Positions 1 to 8,430 of a stretch of 64,000 bases of DNA are shown in pieces. Numbering within the stretch: position 1 is the stretch's first letter; every line of letters starts with the position of its first letter. Under the pieces are notes generated by a model. It searched no databases, was not told the origin of the DNA, and worked only from the letters and a program-made list of their open reading frames with translations. This DNA is from Micromonospora lupini (GTDB lineage: Bacteria; Actinomycetota; Actinomycetes; Mycobacteriales; Micromonosporaceae), in assembly GCF_026342015.1 (NCBI RefSeq), contig NZ_JAPENL010000001.1:496001-560000 (forward strand), given 5' to 3'. The position numbers and the translations under genes were made by a program.

Positions 1-289
1 CTCCCGAAGGTGAGGCGGAAGCCTCCTTCCTACCAGTCGTCCCTCCACAATGGTGACGCGCCGTCGGCATTCACTGGCCGCTTCACCGGTCCTGGCGCGG
101 GATTACCGGCCGTGGTGCGTCGGGCGACGCGGCAGTGTAGTTCGGCGGTGGCGACTGTGGCCGTGCCAAGCGGCGGTGGTGGTGATGTGGTGGTGGTGGT
201 GCGGTGGTGGTGGTGCGGTGGTGGTGCGGTGGCGCTCGTGCTGAGGCTGGTCTGGCAGCGGCTGAGGGGGCGCGCGGCTCCTATGGACC

Positions 290-385
290 TGATGTCGTGA
301 ACGAATCAACGCGCGTGCCGGCCGCCGCCTGTGGTCGCGACCCGCGCCGCGCCCCCGTGCGGCCCTTGATGTCGCAAACGAATCA
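290..385. repeat. Pair of 19-bp direct repeats
   Basis: Bases 290-308 and 367-385 both read TGATGTCG, two to three variable bases, then AACGAATCA; two positions differ. The copies start 77 bases apart in the same orientation. The intervening bases are ordinary GC-rich sequence. They could be copies of a genome-wide intergenic repeat or paired protein-binding sites; the window alone cannot decide. Confidence 0.5.
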
Positions 386-472
386 GCTCCAAAGGACGCG
401 ACCAACACCTCGCCCACCCACCGAGGCCCCGCCCCGGCCGCCCGGATCGCCCCCGGCCATCCAGGCCGCTCC

Positions 473-660
473 GGGCCGCTCCTGGCCGCCCGGGCCGCTC
501 CTGGCCGCCCGGGCCGCTCCTGGCCGCCCGGGCCGCTCCTGGCCGCCCGGGCCGCTCCTGGCCGTCCGGGCCGCCCCCGGCCGCCCGGGCCGCCCCCGGC
601 CGTCCGGGCCGCTCCTGGCCGCCCAGGCCGCTCCTGGTCGTTCCTGGCCGCCCGGGTCAT
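473..660. repeat. 19-bp tandem repeat array, about nine copies
   Basis: A unit beginning GGGCCGCTCC and ending TGGCCGCCC repeats every 19 bases at 473, 492, 511, 530, 549, 568, 587 and 606, with degenerate copies after about 625. The first copies are identical and later ones carry point changes. Because 19 is not a multiple of three, copy-number change would shift any reading frame. That argues against the array being protein-coding even though long frames cross it. Confidence 0.8.
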
Positions 661-806
661 CTTCCGCCCCCCGGGTCGCCTGGCCGCCCCCCGGTCGCCC
701 TTGTGCGCAGGCGTGCACCTGGCCCGGCCCCGTCCCGGCCGCCCGGCCGCGCGAGGCGACAGGGCAGCCGGGACCGGGACCGGGCGGGCGGCGGGCGTCG
801 TGGCGG

Positions 807-1625
807 TCAGCGCTCCGCACTGTCGAGGGCGGCGACCTCGCGTACGGCGGTGGCGACGGCCGCGAAGTCCTTCTTGAGGATCGCGCCGTGGTTGCTGGTG
901 ACCTTCGCGCCGATCCGGATGTTCGGGTTGCGGGCGGTCACCGCGTCGAGGCTGGTGCGGATGCGTTCCTGCTCGTCACCCTTGCTGCCGAAGGACGTCC
1001 CCGACGCGACCACGTACCGCACCGGGACGGTGATGGCGTCCAGCACCGGGCCCAGCTCGCGTTCGCCGGAGAGCCGTCCCAGCTCGATGTTGCTCTCCGC
1101 CTGCTCGTCGGCGTTCAGGCGCGGGGCCAGGCCCGTCGGGCGCAGCAGCGGCAGGAACCAGCGCATCCGTCGGAACAGCTTGCGGATGCGCTGCTCCATG
1201 GCCTCGTCCAGCCAGTCGTACGGGAAGGCGCCGTCGACAAGCACCGCGCCGACGGTGCGGTCCGGGTTCCGGTGGGCCCAGTGCGCGCCGACGACAGCCC
1301 CGTAGGACCAGCCCACGAGCACCGCCCGTTCGACACCCCGGGCGGCGAGGACGGCGTCGACGTCCCGGACGGCCGCCTCGAACGAATAGTCCGCCGAGCG
1401 GCCCGATTTTCTGCCCCGGCCTCGTTCGTCGTAGGTGATGTGCCGCCACCCGGTGCCCAGTTCGGCGATGACGTGCCGCCAGTACCCCTGGGTGGCGAAC
1501 TGGCCGTTGAGGTAGACCACCGGGATACCGGGGCCGCCGGAGTCGGTGACGGCCAGGGCCGTGTCGTCGACCGGCACCATGCCGGTCCACGTCGAACTGG
1601 TGGAGGAGGAATTGTTCGTCGTCAT
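807..1625 (-). CDS. Alpha/beta-fold hydrolase
   Basis: A 272-residue protein of the alpha/beta hydrolase superfamily. The nucleophile elbow GWSYG (Ser107) and a C-terminal NHG with His246 are the expected Ser and His of the triad. LNGQF at about 39-43 fits the oxyanion-hole loop. It has no signal peptide, so it is probably cytoplasmic. The substrate cannot be told from sequence; esterase, lactonase and epoxide-hydrolase activities all occur in this fold. The ATG start is supported by AGGAG seven bases upstream. It lies 26 bases downstream of the DUF4097 gene on the same strand, so the two are probably cotranscribed. Confidence 0.85.
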   Translation of the reverse strand: MTTNNSSSTSSTWTGMVPVDDTALAVTDSGGPGIPVVYLNGQFATQGYWRHVIAELGTGWRHITYDERGRGRKSGRSADYSFEAAVRDVDAVLAARGVERAVLVGWSYGAVVGAHWAHRNPDRTVGAVLVDGAFPYDWLDEAMEQRIRKLFRRMRWFLPLLRPTGLAPRLNADEQAESNIELGRLSGERELGPVLDAITVPVRYVVASGTSFGSKGDEQERIRTSLDAVTARNPNIRIGAKVTSNHGAILKKDFAAVATAVREVAALDSAER

Positions 1626-1651
1626 TGTCGTACTCCTGAAGGGTTGGGGTT

Positions 1652-2317
1652 TCAGAGGCTGCGGGCGGTGATGTCGCCGCGCGCGGTGGTGGCGTGGATG
1701 TCGAGGTCGGCGCTGCCGGTGTTGGTGAGGGCGTTGCGGACGCGGCCGTGGCCGGTGCCGGCGTCCAGGGCGGCCGAGACGCCGCCGGCGGCGGCGACCG
1801 AGATGTCGCCGGACTGGGTACGGAGCACGACCGTGCCGCGCCGGGCCTCGGCGACGTGGATGTCGCCCCGCGTCGTGCTGATCTCGGCCGGACCGTTGAG
1901 CCGACCGACCTCGACGTCGCCGTCGATCGCGGTGAGACGCACGCTCGCGGCCTCGTCGATCTTGATGTGGCGGTACGCGCCGTCGACCGTGACGTCGCCG
2001 AGGCGTCCGACACCGCGCAGCTCGGCGCTTGCGGCCCGAACCTCGACGCGGGAGTCGGCGGGCAGTCGCACGGTGACCTCCACCGAGCCGGAGGGGCCGA
2101 CGAGCTGGTTGGTGGGGGCCGCGGCCGTGACCCGCAGGATCCCGTCGGCGTACGCGATGGTGGTCTTCTCGGCGGCCCGGGTGTCGCGGCTGCGGCCGGG
2201 GTCGGTGGGCCGGACCTCGACTGTGGTGTCCGCGCGGTCGGCGGCGATGAACTGGACGCGCCCGGCGGGAATGTCCAGGACTGCGGAGATGGGGGCGGGG
2301 GTCGGGAAGCTCTGCAT
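1652..2317 (-). CDS. DUF4097 family beta-strand repeat protein
   Basis: A 221-residue protein made mostly of short repeats of the type GDV-V-x-L and GDI-x-V. This is the right-handed beta-helix pattern of DUF4097 (adhesin-like) proteins. No membrane segment or signal peptide is visible, so it is probably cytoplasmic. The molecular role of the family is not established. I chose the ATG at 2317 because GGAGA precedes it; an open frame continues upstream into the regulatory region and was rejected. It is the first gene of a likely two-gene operon with the hydrolase and is divergent from the MarR-type regulator at 2559, which probably controls it. Confidence 0.8.
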   Translation of the reverse strand: MQSFPTPAPISAVLDIPAGRVQFIAADRADTTVEVRPTDPGRSRDTRAAEKTTIAYADGILRVTAAAPTNQLVGPSGSVEVTVRLPADSRVEVRAASAELRGVGRLGDVTVDGAYRHIKIDEAASVRLTAIDGDVEVGRLNGPAEISTTRGDIHVAEARRGTVVLRTQSGDISVAAAGGVSAALDAGTGHGRVRNALTNTGSADLDIHATTARGDITARSL

Positions 2318-2383
2318 GGTGGTCTCCGGTGCTCGTTTCGGCGTTTCCGATGAGTGAAACGCTACGTTGCTTTCCACTTTGAG

Positions 2384-2489
2384 GCAACGGACTCGTTGCG
2401 TCAGTGCGCCGTTTGTGCAGCTAGACAGGGGGAAACTGTTGCAACAGGATGGGGGGTAACGCAACGCATTGCCGTCCCGCCATTGCAAT
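2384..2489. promoter_or_regulatory. Cluster of TTGCAA-type palindromes, putative operators
   Basis: The divergent intergenic region has at least four related dyads: GCAACG-GACT-CGTTGC (2384-2399, perfect 6-4-6), CTGTTGCAACAG (2436-2447, perfect), GCAACGCATTGC (2461-2472, imperfect) and ATTGCAAT (2482-2489, perfect). All share GCAA/TTGC half-sites. They lie between the DUF4097 operon and the MarR-type gene, the usual place for an autoregulated MarR operator. Binding is inferred. Confidence 0.65.
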
Positions 2490-2558
2490 CGAATGACGGT
2501 GAACGCTATGGTGGGAGCGCACGCGGGCCACTACGAATCACCAGGGAGGGAGATCGCG

Positions 2559-3296
2559 ATGCCGGGAGGCAGACTCACCCAGCAGGAACGCCAGCAGATC
2601 GCGCTGGGGCTGGCCGACAGCCTGCCGTACGCCGAGATCGCCCGGCGGCTCGACCGTCCGACCTCGACTGTCACCCGCGAGGTGCTGCGCAACGGCGGCC
2701 CGAACGCCTACCGCGCCGACCTTGCCCACCGCGCCACGGAGCGCCGCGCCCGCCGACGCGCGCCCGCCACCGCCCGAGCGGCCGAGTCTGCCCCGCAGCC
2801 GCACGGCCGTGACGTCGAGGCCGTCGCCGAGTACGCGGAGACGTTCACGACAGTCCTCATGGCCTCGGGCCTGAACAAGATGTCGGCCCGGGTGCTGACC
2901 TGCCTGTTCACCACCGACACGGGCAGCCTCACCGCGTCGGAGCTCGCCCGACGCCTCCAGGTCAGCCCGGCGTCCATCTCCAAGGCGATAGCCTTCCTCG
3001 AGAGCCAGAGCCTCGTACGCCGAGAGCGCGACGAGCGCCGCCGCGACCGCTACGTCGTCGACAACGAGCTCTTCTACCAGGCGACGATCGCCAGCGCCCG
3101 CGCCAACGACCAGGTCGTCGCGACGGCTCGCCAGGGCGTCGCCGTCCTCGGCCCGCACACCCCCGCCGGCGCCCGCCTGGAGAACATCGCCCGGTTCCTG
3201 GACTTCATGAGCGAGAGCATCACCCGCGCCGCCGAACAGGCCCGCGACGTCCTGCACAGCGGCCCCATAGGACCGTCAGGCGATTCCGCCGGTTGA
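2559..3296 (+). CDS. Transcriptional regulator: IS30-like HTH fused to MarR domain
   Basis: A 245-residue DNA-binding protein with two helix-turn-helix modules. Residues about 4-60 (LTQQERQQIALGLADSL, then AEIARRLDRPTSTVTREV) resemble the HTH_38 domain of IS30-type transposases. Residues about 100-190 are a MarR/GbsR-like winged helix (LTASELARRLQVSPASISKA, followed by the wing RRERDERRRDRY). The ATG at 2559 has GGGAGGGAG upstream. It is divergent from the DUF4097/hydrolase operon, with four related palindromes in between, so it is likely an autoregulator of that operon. Its 3' end overlaps the convergent debranching gene by 21 bases. The ligand is unknown. Confidence 0.85.
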   Translation: MPGGRLTQQERQQIALGLADSLPYAEIARRLDRPTSTVTREVLRNGGPNAYRADLAHRATERRARRRAPATARAAESAPQPHGRDVEAVAEYAETFTTVLMASGLNKMSARVLTCLFTTDTGSLTASELARRLQVSPASISKAIAFLESQSLVRRERDERRRDRYVVDNELFYQATIASARANDQVVATARQGVAVLGPHTPAGARLENIARFLDFMSESITRAAEQARDVLHSGPIGPSGDSAG

Positions 3297-5348
3297 CGCC
3301 GGCCGGTCGGGCCGATGGCGGGCGAACGCGTCGACGCGGCCCCAACGGCCGGGAATGTCCAGCAGAGCGACCCGGGCGAAGGCGGACGGCAACGCGGGAT
3401 TCACGGCGAGGTGGTCGTCGTGCGGGTCGATTCCGAGCATCGTGCGCAGCAGCAGCATGGGCGCCCCGCTGGACCACGCCTGCGGGCTGCCGGCGGTCGG
3501 GTACCGCACCGGGTACCGGGTGGTGCCGCGGTCGAACCCACCGAACGCCTCGGGCAGCCGACCCTGGAAGTAGGTCGCGGCGGAGAGTATCCCCTCGGCG
3601 ATGCGACCCGCCTCGGTGGTGAACCCGTACCGGCGCAGACCCCACGCGATGAACGAGTTGTCGAACGGCCAGACGGTGCCGTTGTGGTAGCCGAGCGGGT
3701 TGTAGCGGCCCTGCCCCTCGGCGAAGGTCCGGACCCCCCAACCCGAGAAGAGCGCCGGACCCATCAGGTGCTCGGCGACCCGCGCGGCCCGCTCGGGTGG
3801 CACGATGCCGCTCCAGAGCAGGTGCCCGATGTTTGAGGAGAGGCTGTCGACAGGGGTCCCGTCGTGGTCGAGCGCGAGGGCGTAGTAGCCCCGGTCGTCG
3901 AGCCAGAAATCGCTGTTGAAGCGCTCGAACAGCGCTGCCGCCTCGCGTTCCAGCCGGTCGGCGTAGTCGGGGTCGCCCCAGAAGGTACGCGCCAGCCGCG
4001 CTCCGCGGATCTTGGCGTCGTAGGCGTACCCCTGGGTCTCGCAGGTGGCCCTGGGGAATCCGGGCAGCCGGCCGTCGGCGTAGGAGATGCTGTCCCAGGA
4101 GTCCTTCCAGCACTGGTTGTCCAGGCCGGTGGCACGGTTGCGTTTCTGGTACCAGACGTAGCCGGTCGACGTCAGGTCGGCGTACGTGTCGATCCAGGTC
4201 AGGGCCGCCCGAGCCTCCTGCTCCAACTCCATCACCAACGCGGTGTCGCCGCTCCACCGTTCGTACTCGTCGAGCAGCACCACGAACAGCGGTGACGCGT
4301 CGACGGTGCCGTAGTAGGGGGAGTGCGGCTGCTCCTCGAACGCGGCCGACTCCCCGTAGCGCAGCTCGTGCAGGATCCGGCCGGGATCCTCCTCCAGGAC
4401 GTCGTCGGTCCGGGCGCCCTGCAACGACCCGAGGATCCGCAGCGTCGGCGGGGCCAACGACGGCGTGACGGGCAGGGTTTGCAGGCAGGTCAACAGGCTG
4501 TCGCGGCCGAACAGGGTCATGAACCAGGGCAACCCGGCCGCGGGTACTGTCGCGCCGCCGAGCGAGAGCGGCGCGAAGCGCAGCGCCGCCAGGTCCACCA
4601 GGCTGCGGTGGTACACCTGCTGCAACGCCGGGCTCTCGGTGTCCAGTGTCGGGGCCTGCGCGACCCACTCCCGCACGCTGTCCGGCAGGGTGGAGTCGTT
4701 CGGCCGCTGCGCCCGCAGGGCGTCCCGCAGGTCCACGCCGTCCGGGCGCAGCGCCCGCATGCCGGCCTGCAACTGGGTGGTCCACTGCTGCCCGGGTTGC
4801 AGGCGCACCGCGAACCGCAGGCCGCCCGGGTCGACGGTGGCCCGCTCGCTCGCCGACACGACCACCTCCCGCCGGTACGTGCCGCGCCGGTAGCCCAACC
4901 GCAGCTCGTTCCCGTCGACCTGGGTGTAGTAGGTGCCCGCCTTGTCGTGGATGTCGAACTTGATCTCGAAGATGTCGGCGAAGTCTGCTGCCACCTCCAG
5001 GCGTACGTCCAGGTCGACGACCCCCTGGCCGTAGTTGAAGATCGTCAGCGACTCGGTCAGGTCCGGACCGATGCGGCGCCGCCGGATGCCTGACACGTCC
5101 GCCTCGACGTAGTCGACGGCCCCGCCCGGTGCCACGAAGAACGTGACCTCGTAGTACTGGCTGTCGTCCACCGACAGGGCGGCCATGCGTTCACCGTTGA
5201 CGGTGAGCACCCAGCGGGACAGGAAGCGGGTGTCGGCGGCGAACAGCCCAACCGGCGCGGCCGAGGAGGACTCCACGTCCCCACTGGCGTCCGACACGAT
5301 GAACGTGTTCCCGTCGATACACGACACGGTGCCCGGGATGTCCCTCAC
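3276..5348 (-). CDS. Glycogen debranching N-terminal domain protein / amylo-alpha-1,6-glucosidase family
   Basis: A 690-residue protein. Residues about 1-200 match the glycogen-debranching N-terminal beta-sandwich (FIVSDASGDV, then LFAADTRFLSRW). Residues about 280-650 form an alpha/alpha toroid of the amylo-alpha-1,6-glucosidase type (GLPWFMTLFGRDSL, GYHNGTVWPFDNS). The likely role is hydrolysis of alpha-glucosidic branches in storage or stress glycans, but many actinobacterial members are uncharacterised. The start is GTG, and its GTGA overlaps the stop of the SCP2 gene, so translation is coupled. A sigma-B-type promoter precedes the pair, suggesting stress induction. The 3' end overlaps the convergent MarR-type gene. 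Confidence 0.85.
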   Translation of the reverse strand: MRDIPGTVSCIDGNTFIVSDASGDVESSSAAPVGLFAADTRFLSRWVLTVNGERMAALSVDDSQYYEVTFFVAPGGAVDYVEADVSGIRRRRIGPDLTESLTIFNYGQGVVDLDVRLEVAADFADIFEIKFDIHDKAGTYYTQVDGNELRLGYRRGTYRREVVVSASERATVDPGGLRFAVRLQPGQQWTTQLQAGMRALRPDGVDLRDALRAQRPNDSTLPDSVREWVAQAPTLDTESPALQQVYHRSLVDLAALRFAPLSLGGATVPAAGLPWFMTLFGRDSLLTCLQTLPVTPSLAPPTLRILGSLQGARTDDVLEEDPGRILHELRYGESAAFEEQPHSPYYGTVDASPLFVVLLDEYERWSGDTALVMELEQEARAALTWIDTYADLTSTGYVWYQKRNRATGLDNQCWKDSWDSISYADGRLPGFPRATCETQGYAYDAKIRGARLARTFWGDPDYADRLEREAAALFERFNSDFWLDDRGYYALALDHDGTPVDSLSSNIGHLLWSGIVPPERAARVAEHLMGPALFSGWGVRTFAEGQGRYNPLGYHNGTVWPFDNSFIAWGLRRYGFTTEAGRIAEGILSAATYFQGRLPEAFGGFDRGTTRYPVRYPTAGSPQAWSSGAPMLLLRTMLGIDPHDDHLAVNPALPSAFARVALLDIPGRWGRVDAFARHRPDRPASTGGIA

Positions 5349-5716
5349 GACGTACTGCTCGACGTCGGCGATTCGGTCCGCTCCCCGCCGCCTTCCGTGC
5401 GGGGAAACAGCCGTCCGAGCCGCAACGCCAGACCGAGGTCACCGTCGACCAGAATCTCGCCGCGGGTGATCGCCGCCAGCCCGTTGACCTCCCCGCGCGC
5501 CATCGCGTCCGCGACCGGCACGGACACACGGATGACCGTGTCCGCGGGCTCGGCGCTCCTCTGCACCTCCATGTGGCCGTGGTCGATGATCAGGAGCCAC
5601 TGCTCCAGGTCGTTTCCGTCACCGATGTCGAAGCGCACGCTTCCACACACCTTGCTGAAACGCGGATCCTGGCAGGCAGCAGCCAGCCGATCGAAGAAGG
5701 CGCTGGTGGCCGTCAT
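5345..5716 (-). CDS. SCP2 sterol-binding-like domain protein
   Basis: A 123-residue protein. Its core (VRFDIGDGNDLEQWLLIIDHG, then DTVIRVSVPVADAMARGEVN) follows the SCP2 fold, a small cytoplasmic lipid- or hydrophobe-binding pocket. The C-terminus is a Ser/Thr-rich tail. The ATG start has GGGAGGG just upstream. It is the first gene of a two-gene operon with the debranching-like enzyme (4-base overlap). The upstream motif GCGTT-N16-GGGTAG lies about 41 bases before the ATG. No ligand can be predicted. Confidence 0.75.
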   Translation of the reverse strand: MTATSAFFDRLAAACQDPRFSKVCGSVRFDIGDGNDLEQWLLIIDHGHMEVQRSAEPADTVIRVSVPVADAMARGEVNGLAAITRGEILVDGDLGLALRLGRLFPRTEGGGERTESPTSSSTS

Positions 5717-5756
5717 CCCACCCTCCCGGGCGCGCGCTGGTAGAAGCGGATGCCGG

Positions 5757-5783
5757 CTACCCGCTGCGGGCCGCTGTTAACGC
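5757..5783 (-). promoter_or_regulatory. Sigma-B-type promoter for SCP2/debranching operon
   Basis: On the minus strand GCGTT (5783-5779), a 16-base spacer, then GGGTAG (5762-5757). This fits the SigB/SigF consensus GNNTN-N14-16-GGGTA. The distance to the ATG at 5716 is the same as for other members of the set in this window. Confidence 0.5.
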
Positions 5784-5837
5784 TTCCGGGCGGGCCTCGT
5801 TCAGGCCACCCAGACATTGGGGCTCGGCGGAATTCGA

Positions 5838-6104
5838 GTGTCGGCGTGGCACGAGCACCACACACAATGGCGGCCATGGCGCGACGGGGTGCCCTGCGTG
5901 GTGGCGGCCTTGATCGGCGTGCTCGTCCTGGCGCTGGCGACCCTCGGGCTGCTCACCGTCATCCGCTGGGCGCTGTGGACTGCCGTGGTGCAGTTGGAGA
6001 TCTTGGAAGGAAACCGCCCCTGTGGGGGCCGAACACTTCCACGATCTCTCGGCCGGGTGCGGCCGGGCGGCCGATCGCGGCACGGATCGGACCTTCTGCC
6101 CTGA
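5838..6104 (+). CDS. Possible small single-pass membrane protein
   Basis: This 482-base gap between SCP2 and the SRPBCC gene has one weak coding candidate of 88 residues with a GTG start. It has a basic/aromatic N-terminus and one strongly hydrophobic segment (GVPCVVAALIGVLVLALATL and onward), ending at a Trp-rich boundary. Third-position GC is high through the membrane segment but falls towards the C-terminus. There is no clear ribosome binding site and I recognise no family. It may be a chance frame. Confidence 0.25.
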   Translation: MSAWHEHHTQWRPWRDGVPCVVAALIGVLVLALATLGLLTVIRWALWTAVVQLEILEGNRPCGGRTLPRSLGRVRPGGRSRHGSDLLP

Positions 6105-6198
6105 AGCGGGCGCATGGGGTGGGCGTACCGCATAGCGTCACGGGGGCGGAACGACCGCCGCTGCGTGGGCGGTCACGCCGACCGGAAGGGGACCGAGC

Positions 6199-7149
6199 AT
6201 GAACCGTGTCGACGATGTGCTCCTGCCGGAGCTGGACGGGCCGGTGCCGGCGACCCTGCCGCGGGCGTTGGGCCTGGTGAGCCTGGCCCTGGGCGTGGGC
6301 GCCCTGGCCGCGCCCCGATCCCTCGCGCGGCTGACCGGGGTGGACGACTCCCCGGGAGCGCAGGAGGTCATTCCCGCCGTCGGCGCACGCGAGCTGGTGC
6401 ACGCCGTCGGTCTGCTCACCGGCCGCCGCCCCGCCGGCTGGGCGTGGACGCGGGTGGCCGGTGACGCGCTCGACCTCACCCTGCTGAGCCGGGCGATGGC
6501 CGACAGTCGTGGTGAACGACGGCGGCGCGTGGCGCTGACGACCGCCGCGGTCGCCGGCATCGCCGCCCTGGACACTGCCGTCGCCATCGCCGCCGGCCGC
6601 GCCCGACGGGCCCGCGCCCGGGTGATCCGGATGGAGATCGCGGTGACAGTGAACCGGTCGCCCGCCGAGGCGTACCGGTTCTGGCGCGACATGGAGAACC
6701 TGCCGACGTTCATGGCGCACCTGGAGTCCGTACGCGCCGACGACCTGCGCCGCTCCCACTGGGTCGCCCGCGGCCCGGCCGGACGCCACGTCGAGTGGGA
6801 CGCCGAGATCATCGACGATCAGCCGAACAGGTCGATCACCTGGCGCTCGCTGCCCGGCACGAGGGTGGCCAACTCCGGGCGGGTCCGGTTCGTGCCCGCC
6901 CCCGGCGACCGGGGCACCGAGGTGCGGGTGCACCTGCGCTACGCGCCCCCGGCCGGCGCGCTGGGCCGGGCGGTGGCAAAGCTCTTCGGCGAGGAGCCCG
7001 AGCAGCAGGTCCGCGACGACCTGCGCCGGTTCAAGCAGGTGCTGGAGGCCGGCGAGGTGGTCCGCTCCGAGGGCAGCCCGAACGGCATCTCCGTACGCCA
7101 GCAGGCCATGCAGCGGCCCGCCCAGCCGCTGCCGGCGTCCCGTCGCTGA
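6199..7149 (+). CDS. SRPBCC family (polyketide cyclase/dehydrase-like) protein with hydrophobic N-terminus
   Basis: A 316-residue protein with two parts. Residues 1-135 contain hydrophobic helices (for example ALGLVSLALGVGALAAP and TTAAVAGIAALDTAVAIAAG), suggesting membrane association. Residues about 142-295 are an SRPBCC hydrophobic-cavity domain (AVTVNRSPAEAYRFWRDMEN). Such domains bind or modify hydrophobic ligands; here no ligand is evident. The ATG has GGAAGGGG upstream. The zinc dehydrogenase starts 30 bases downstream on the same strand, so the two probably form an operon and may act on related small molecules. The C-terminus is basic. Confidence 0.8.
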   Translation: MNRVDDVLLPELDGPVPATLPRALGLVSLALGVGALAAPRSLARLTGVDDSPGAQEVIPAVGARELVHAVGLLTGRRPAGWAWTRVAGDALDLTLLSRAMADSRGERRRRVALTTAAVAGIAALDTAVAIAAGRARRARARVIRMEIAVTVNRSPAEAYRFWRDMENLPTFMAHLESVRADDLRRSHWVARGPAGRHVEWDAEIIDDQPNRSITWRSLPGTRVANSGRVRFVPAPGDRGTEVRVHLRYAPPAGALGRAVAKLFGEEPEQQVRDDLRRFKQVLEAGEVVRSEGSPNGISVRQQAMQRPAQPLPASRR

Positions 7150-7179
7150 CCACCCACGCCGTCGAGAGGGATCCCGCAG

Positions 7180-8352
7180 ATGAAGGCCACCGCCTGGATG
7201 GGCGCCGACAGCGTCAAGGTGATCGACGTGCCCGATCCGACGATCATGAACGCCCGCGACGCGATCGTGAAGATCAGCACCACCGCGATCTGCGGTTCCG
7301 ACCTGCACCTCTACCACGGCTACATCCCCGCGATGCGCAGGGGAGACATCCTCGGCCACGAGTTCATGGGCGAGGTGGTGGAGGTGGGCCCGCAGGTACG
7401 CAACCTCAAACCAGGCGACCGGGTGGTGGTGCCGTTCCCGATCGCCTGCGGGCACTGCTCCTCCTGCCAGCGCGGCCTGTACTCGGTGTGCGAGAACTCC
7501 AACCCCAACGCCGGGATCGCCGAGAAGGTCATGGGCCACTCGCCGGCCGGCATCTTCGGCTACTCCCACCTCCTCGGCGGGTACGCGGGCGGCCAGGCCG
7601 AGTACGCCCGGGTGCCGTTCGCCGACGTCGGCCCGCTCAAGGTGCCCGACGACATCCCTGACGACCAGGCGGTCCTGCTCGCCGACGTCTTCCCGACCGG
7701 CTACATGGGCGCCGAGATGTGCGACATCAGGCCGGGGCAGGTCATCGCCGTCTGGGGCGCCGGACCGGTCGGGCTGCTCGCCGCCGCCAGCGCCCGGCTG
7801 CTCGGCGCGGAGCGGGTGATCGTCATCGACCGGTTCCCGTACCGGCTGCGGCTCGCCGAGGAGCACGCCGGCGCCGAGACGATCAACTACGACGAGGCCG
7901 ACGTGTTGGACACCCTCAACGAGATGACCGCCGGCCGCGGACCGGACGCGTGCATCGACGCGGTCGGCCTTGAGGGTCACCACGGCAACGCGGCCCTGTA
8001 CGCGTACGACCGGGCCAAGCAGGCCACGCGGACCGAGACGGAACGGCCCTTCGCGCTGCGCGAGGCGATCCTGGCCTGCCGCTCCGGCGGGGTGGTGTCG
8101 GTCGTCGGCGCGTACGGGGGTGTCGTCGACAAGTTCCCGATGGGCGCGTTCATGAACCGGTCACTGATCATGCGGACCGGTCAGTGTCACGTGCAGCGCT
8201 ACACGCGGCCGCTGCTGGAGCGCATCCAACGCGGCGAGATCGATCCGAGCTTCATCGTCAGCCACCGCCTGCCGCTGCGGGACGCCCCGAAGGGCTACAA
8301 GATCTTCCAGAAGAAGCAGGACGACTGCACGAAGGTGCTCCTCACGGTCTGA
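7180..8352 (+). CDS. Zinc-dependent alcohol/formaldehyde dehydrogenase family
   Basis: A 390-residue medium-chain dehydrogenase. Catalytic zinc ligands are visible at Cys38 (ICGSD) and His60-Glu61 (GHEF). The structural zinc lobe is complete at Cys90, Cys93, Cys96 and Cys104. A Rossmann motif GAGPVG follows at about 194-199. Length and the long substrate-side insertions resemble the glutathione-independent formaldehyde dehydrogenase-like group, which oxidises aldehydes or alcohols with NAD(P). The exact substrate is not predictable. It follows the SRPBCC gene by 30 bases. Cytoplasmic; all key residues are intact. Confidence 0.9.
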   Translation: MKATAWMGADSVKVIDVPDPTIMNARDAIVKISTTAICGSDLHLYHGYIPAMRRGDILGHEFMGEVVEVGPQVRNLKPGDRVVVPFPIACGHCSSCQRGLYSVCENSNPNAGIAEKVMGHSPAGIFGYSHLLGGYAGGQAEYARVPFADVGPLKVPDDIPDDQAVLLADVFPTGYMGAEMCDIRPGQVIAVWGAGPVGLLAAASARLLGAERVIVIDRFPYRLRLAEEHAGAETINYDEADVLDTLNEMTAGRGPDACIDAVGLEGHHGNAALYAYDRAKQATRTETERPFALREAILACRSGGVVSVVGAYGGVVDKFPMGAFMNRSLIMRTGQCHVQRYTRPLLERIQRGEIDPSFIVSHRLPLRDAPKGYKIFQKKQDDCTKVLLTV

Positions 8353-8417
8353 CCTGCCGCGCTCGGAGGCGCCGACTCCCTCCCGAGGTGTCCGGAACGA
8401 AACCCCGATCGAACGGT

Positions 8418-8423
8418 TAGCGT
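8418..8423 (+). promoter_or_regulatory. -10 element of a leaderless promoter
   Basis: TAGCGT ends seven bases before the ATG at 8431, in the context GGTTAGCGTTCCCGGG. There is no purine-rich ribosome binding site. The same arrangement, almost base for base, precedes the ABC transporter gene at 27244. Transcription probably begins at or next to the start codon. Confidence 0.55.
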
Positions 8424-8430
8424 TCCCGGG

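Larger units (their letters stand above)
1..806. other. Gene-free stretch with repeats
   Basis: I find no convincing gene here. Open frames exist on both strands, but they are arginine/proline/glycine-rich, have no ribosome binding site and resemble no family I know. Bases about 163-240 are a GTG/GGT-rich low-complexity run. There is a pair of imperfect direct repeats (290-308 and 367-385) and a 19-bp tandem array from 473. The first solid gene is the hydrolase ending at 807. Confidence 0.6.

Noticed and set aside
473..660. CRISPR array or coding repeat
   Set aside because: The units are directly adjacent with no spacers, and the 19-base period does not keep a reading frame.
204..2357. Long plus-strand frame across the tandem repeats and the hydrolase/DUF4097 genes
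   Set aside because: It is antisense to two well-supported genes and depends on the 19-bp repeats not shifting frame.
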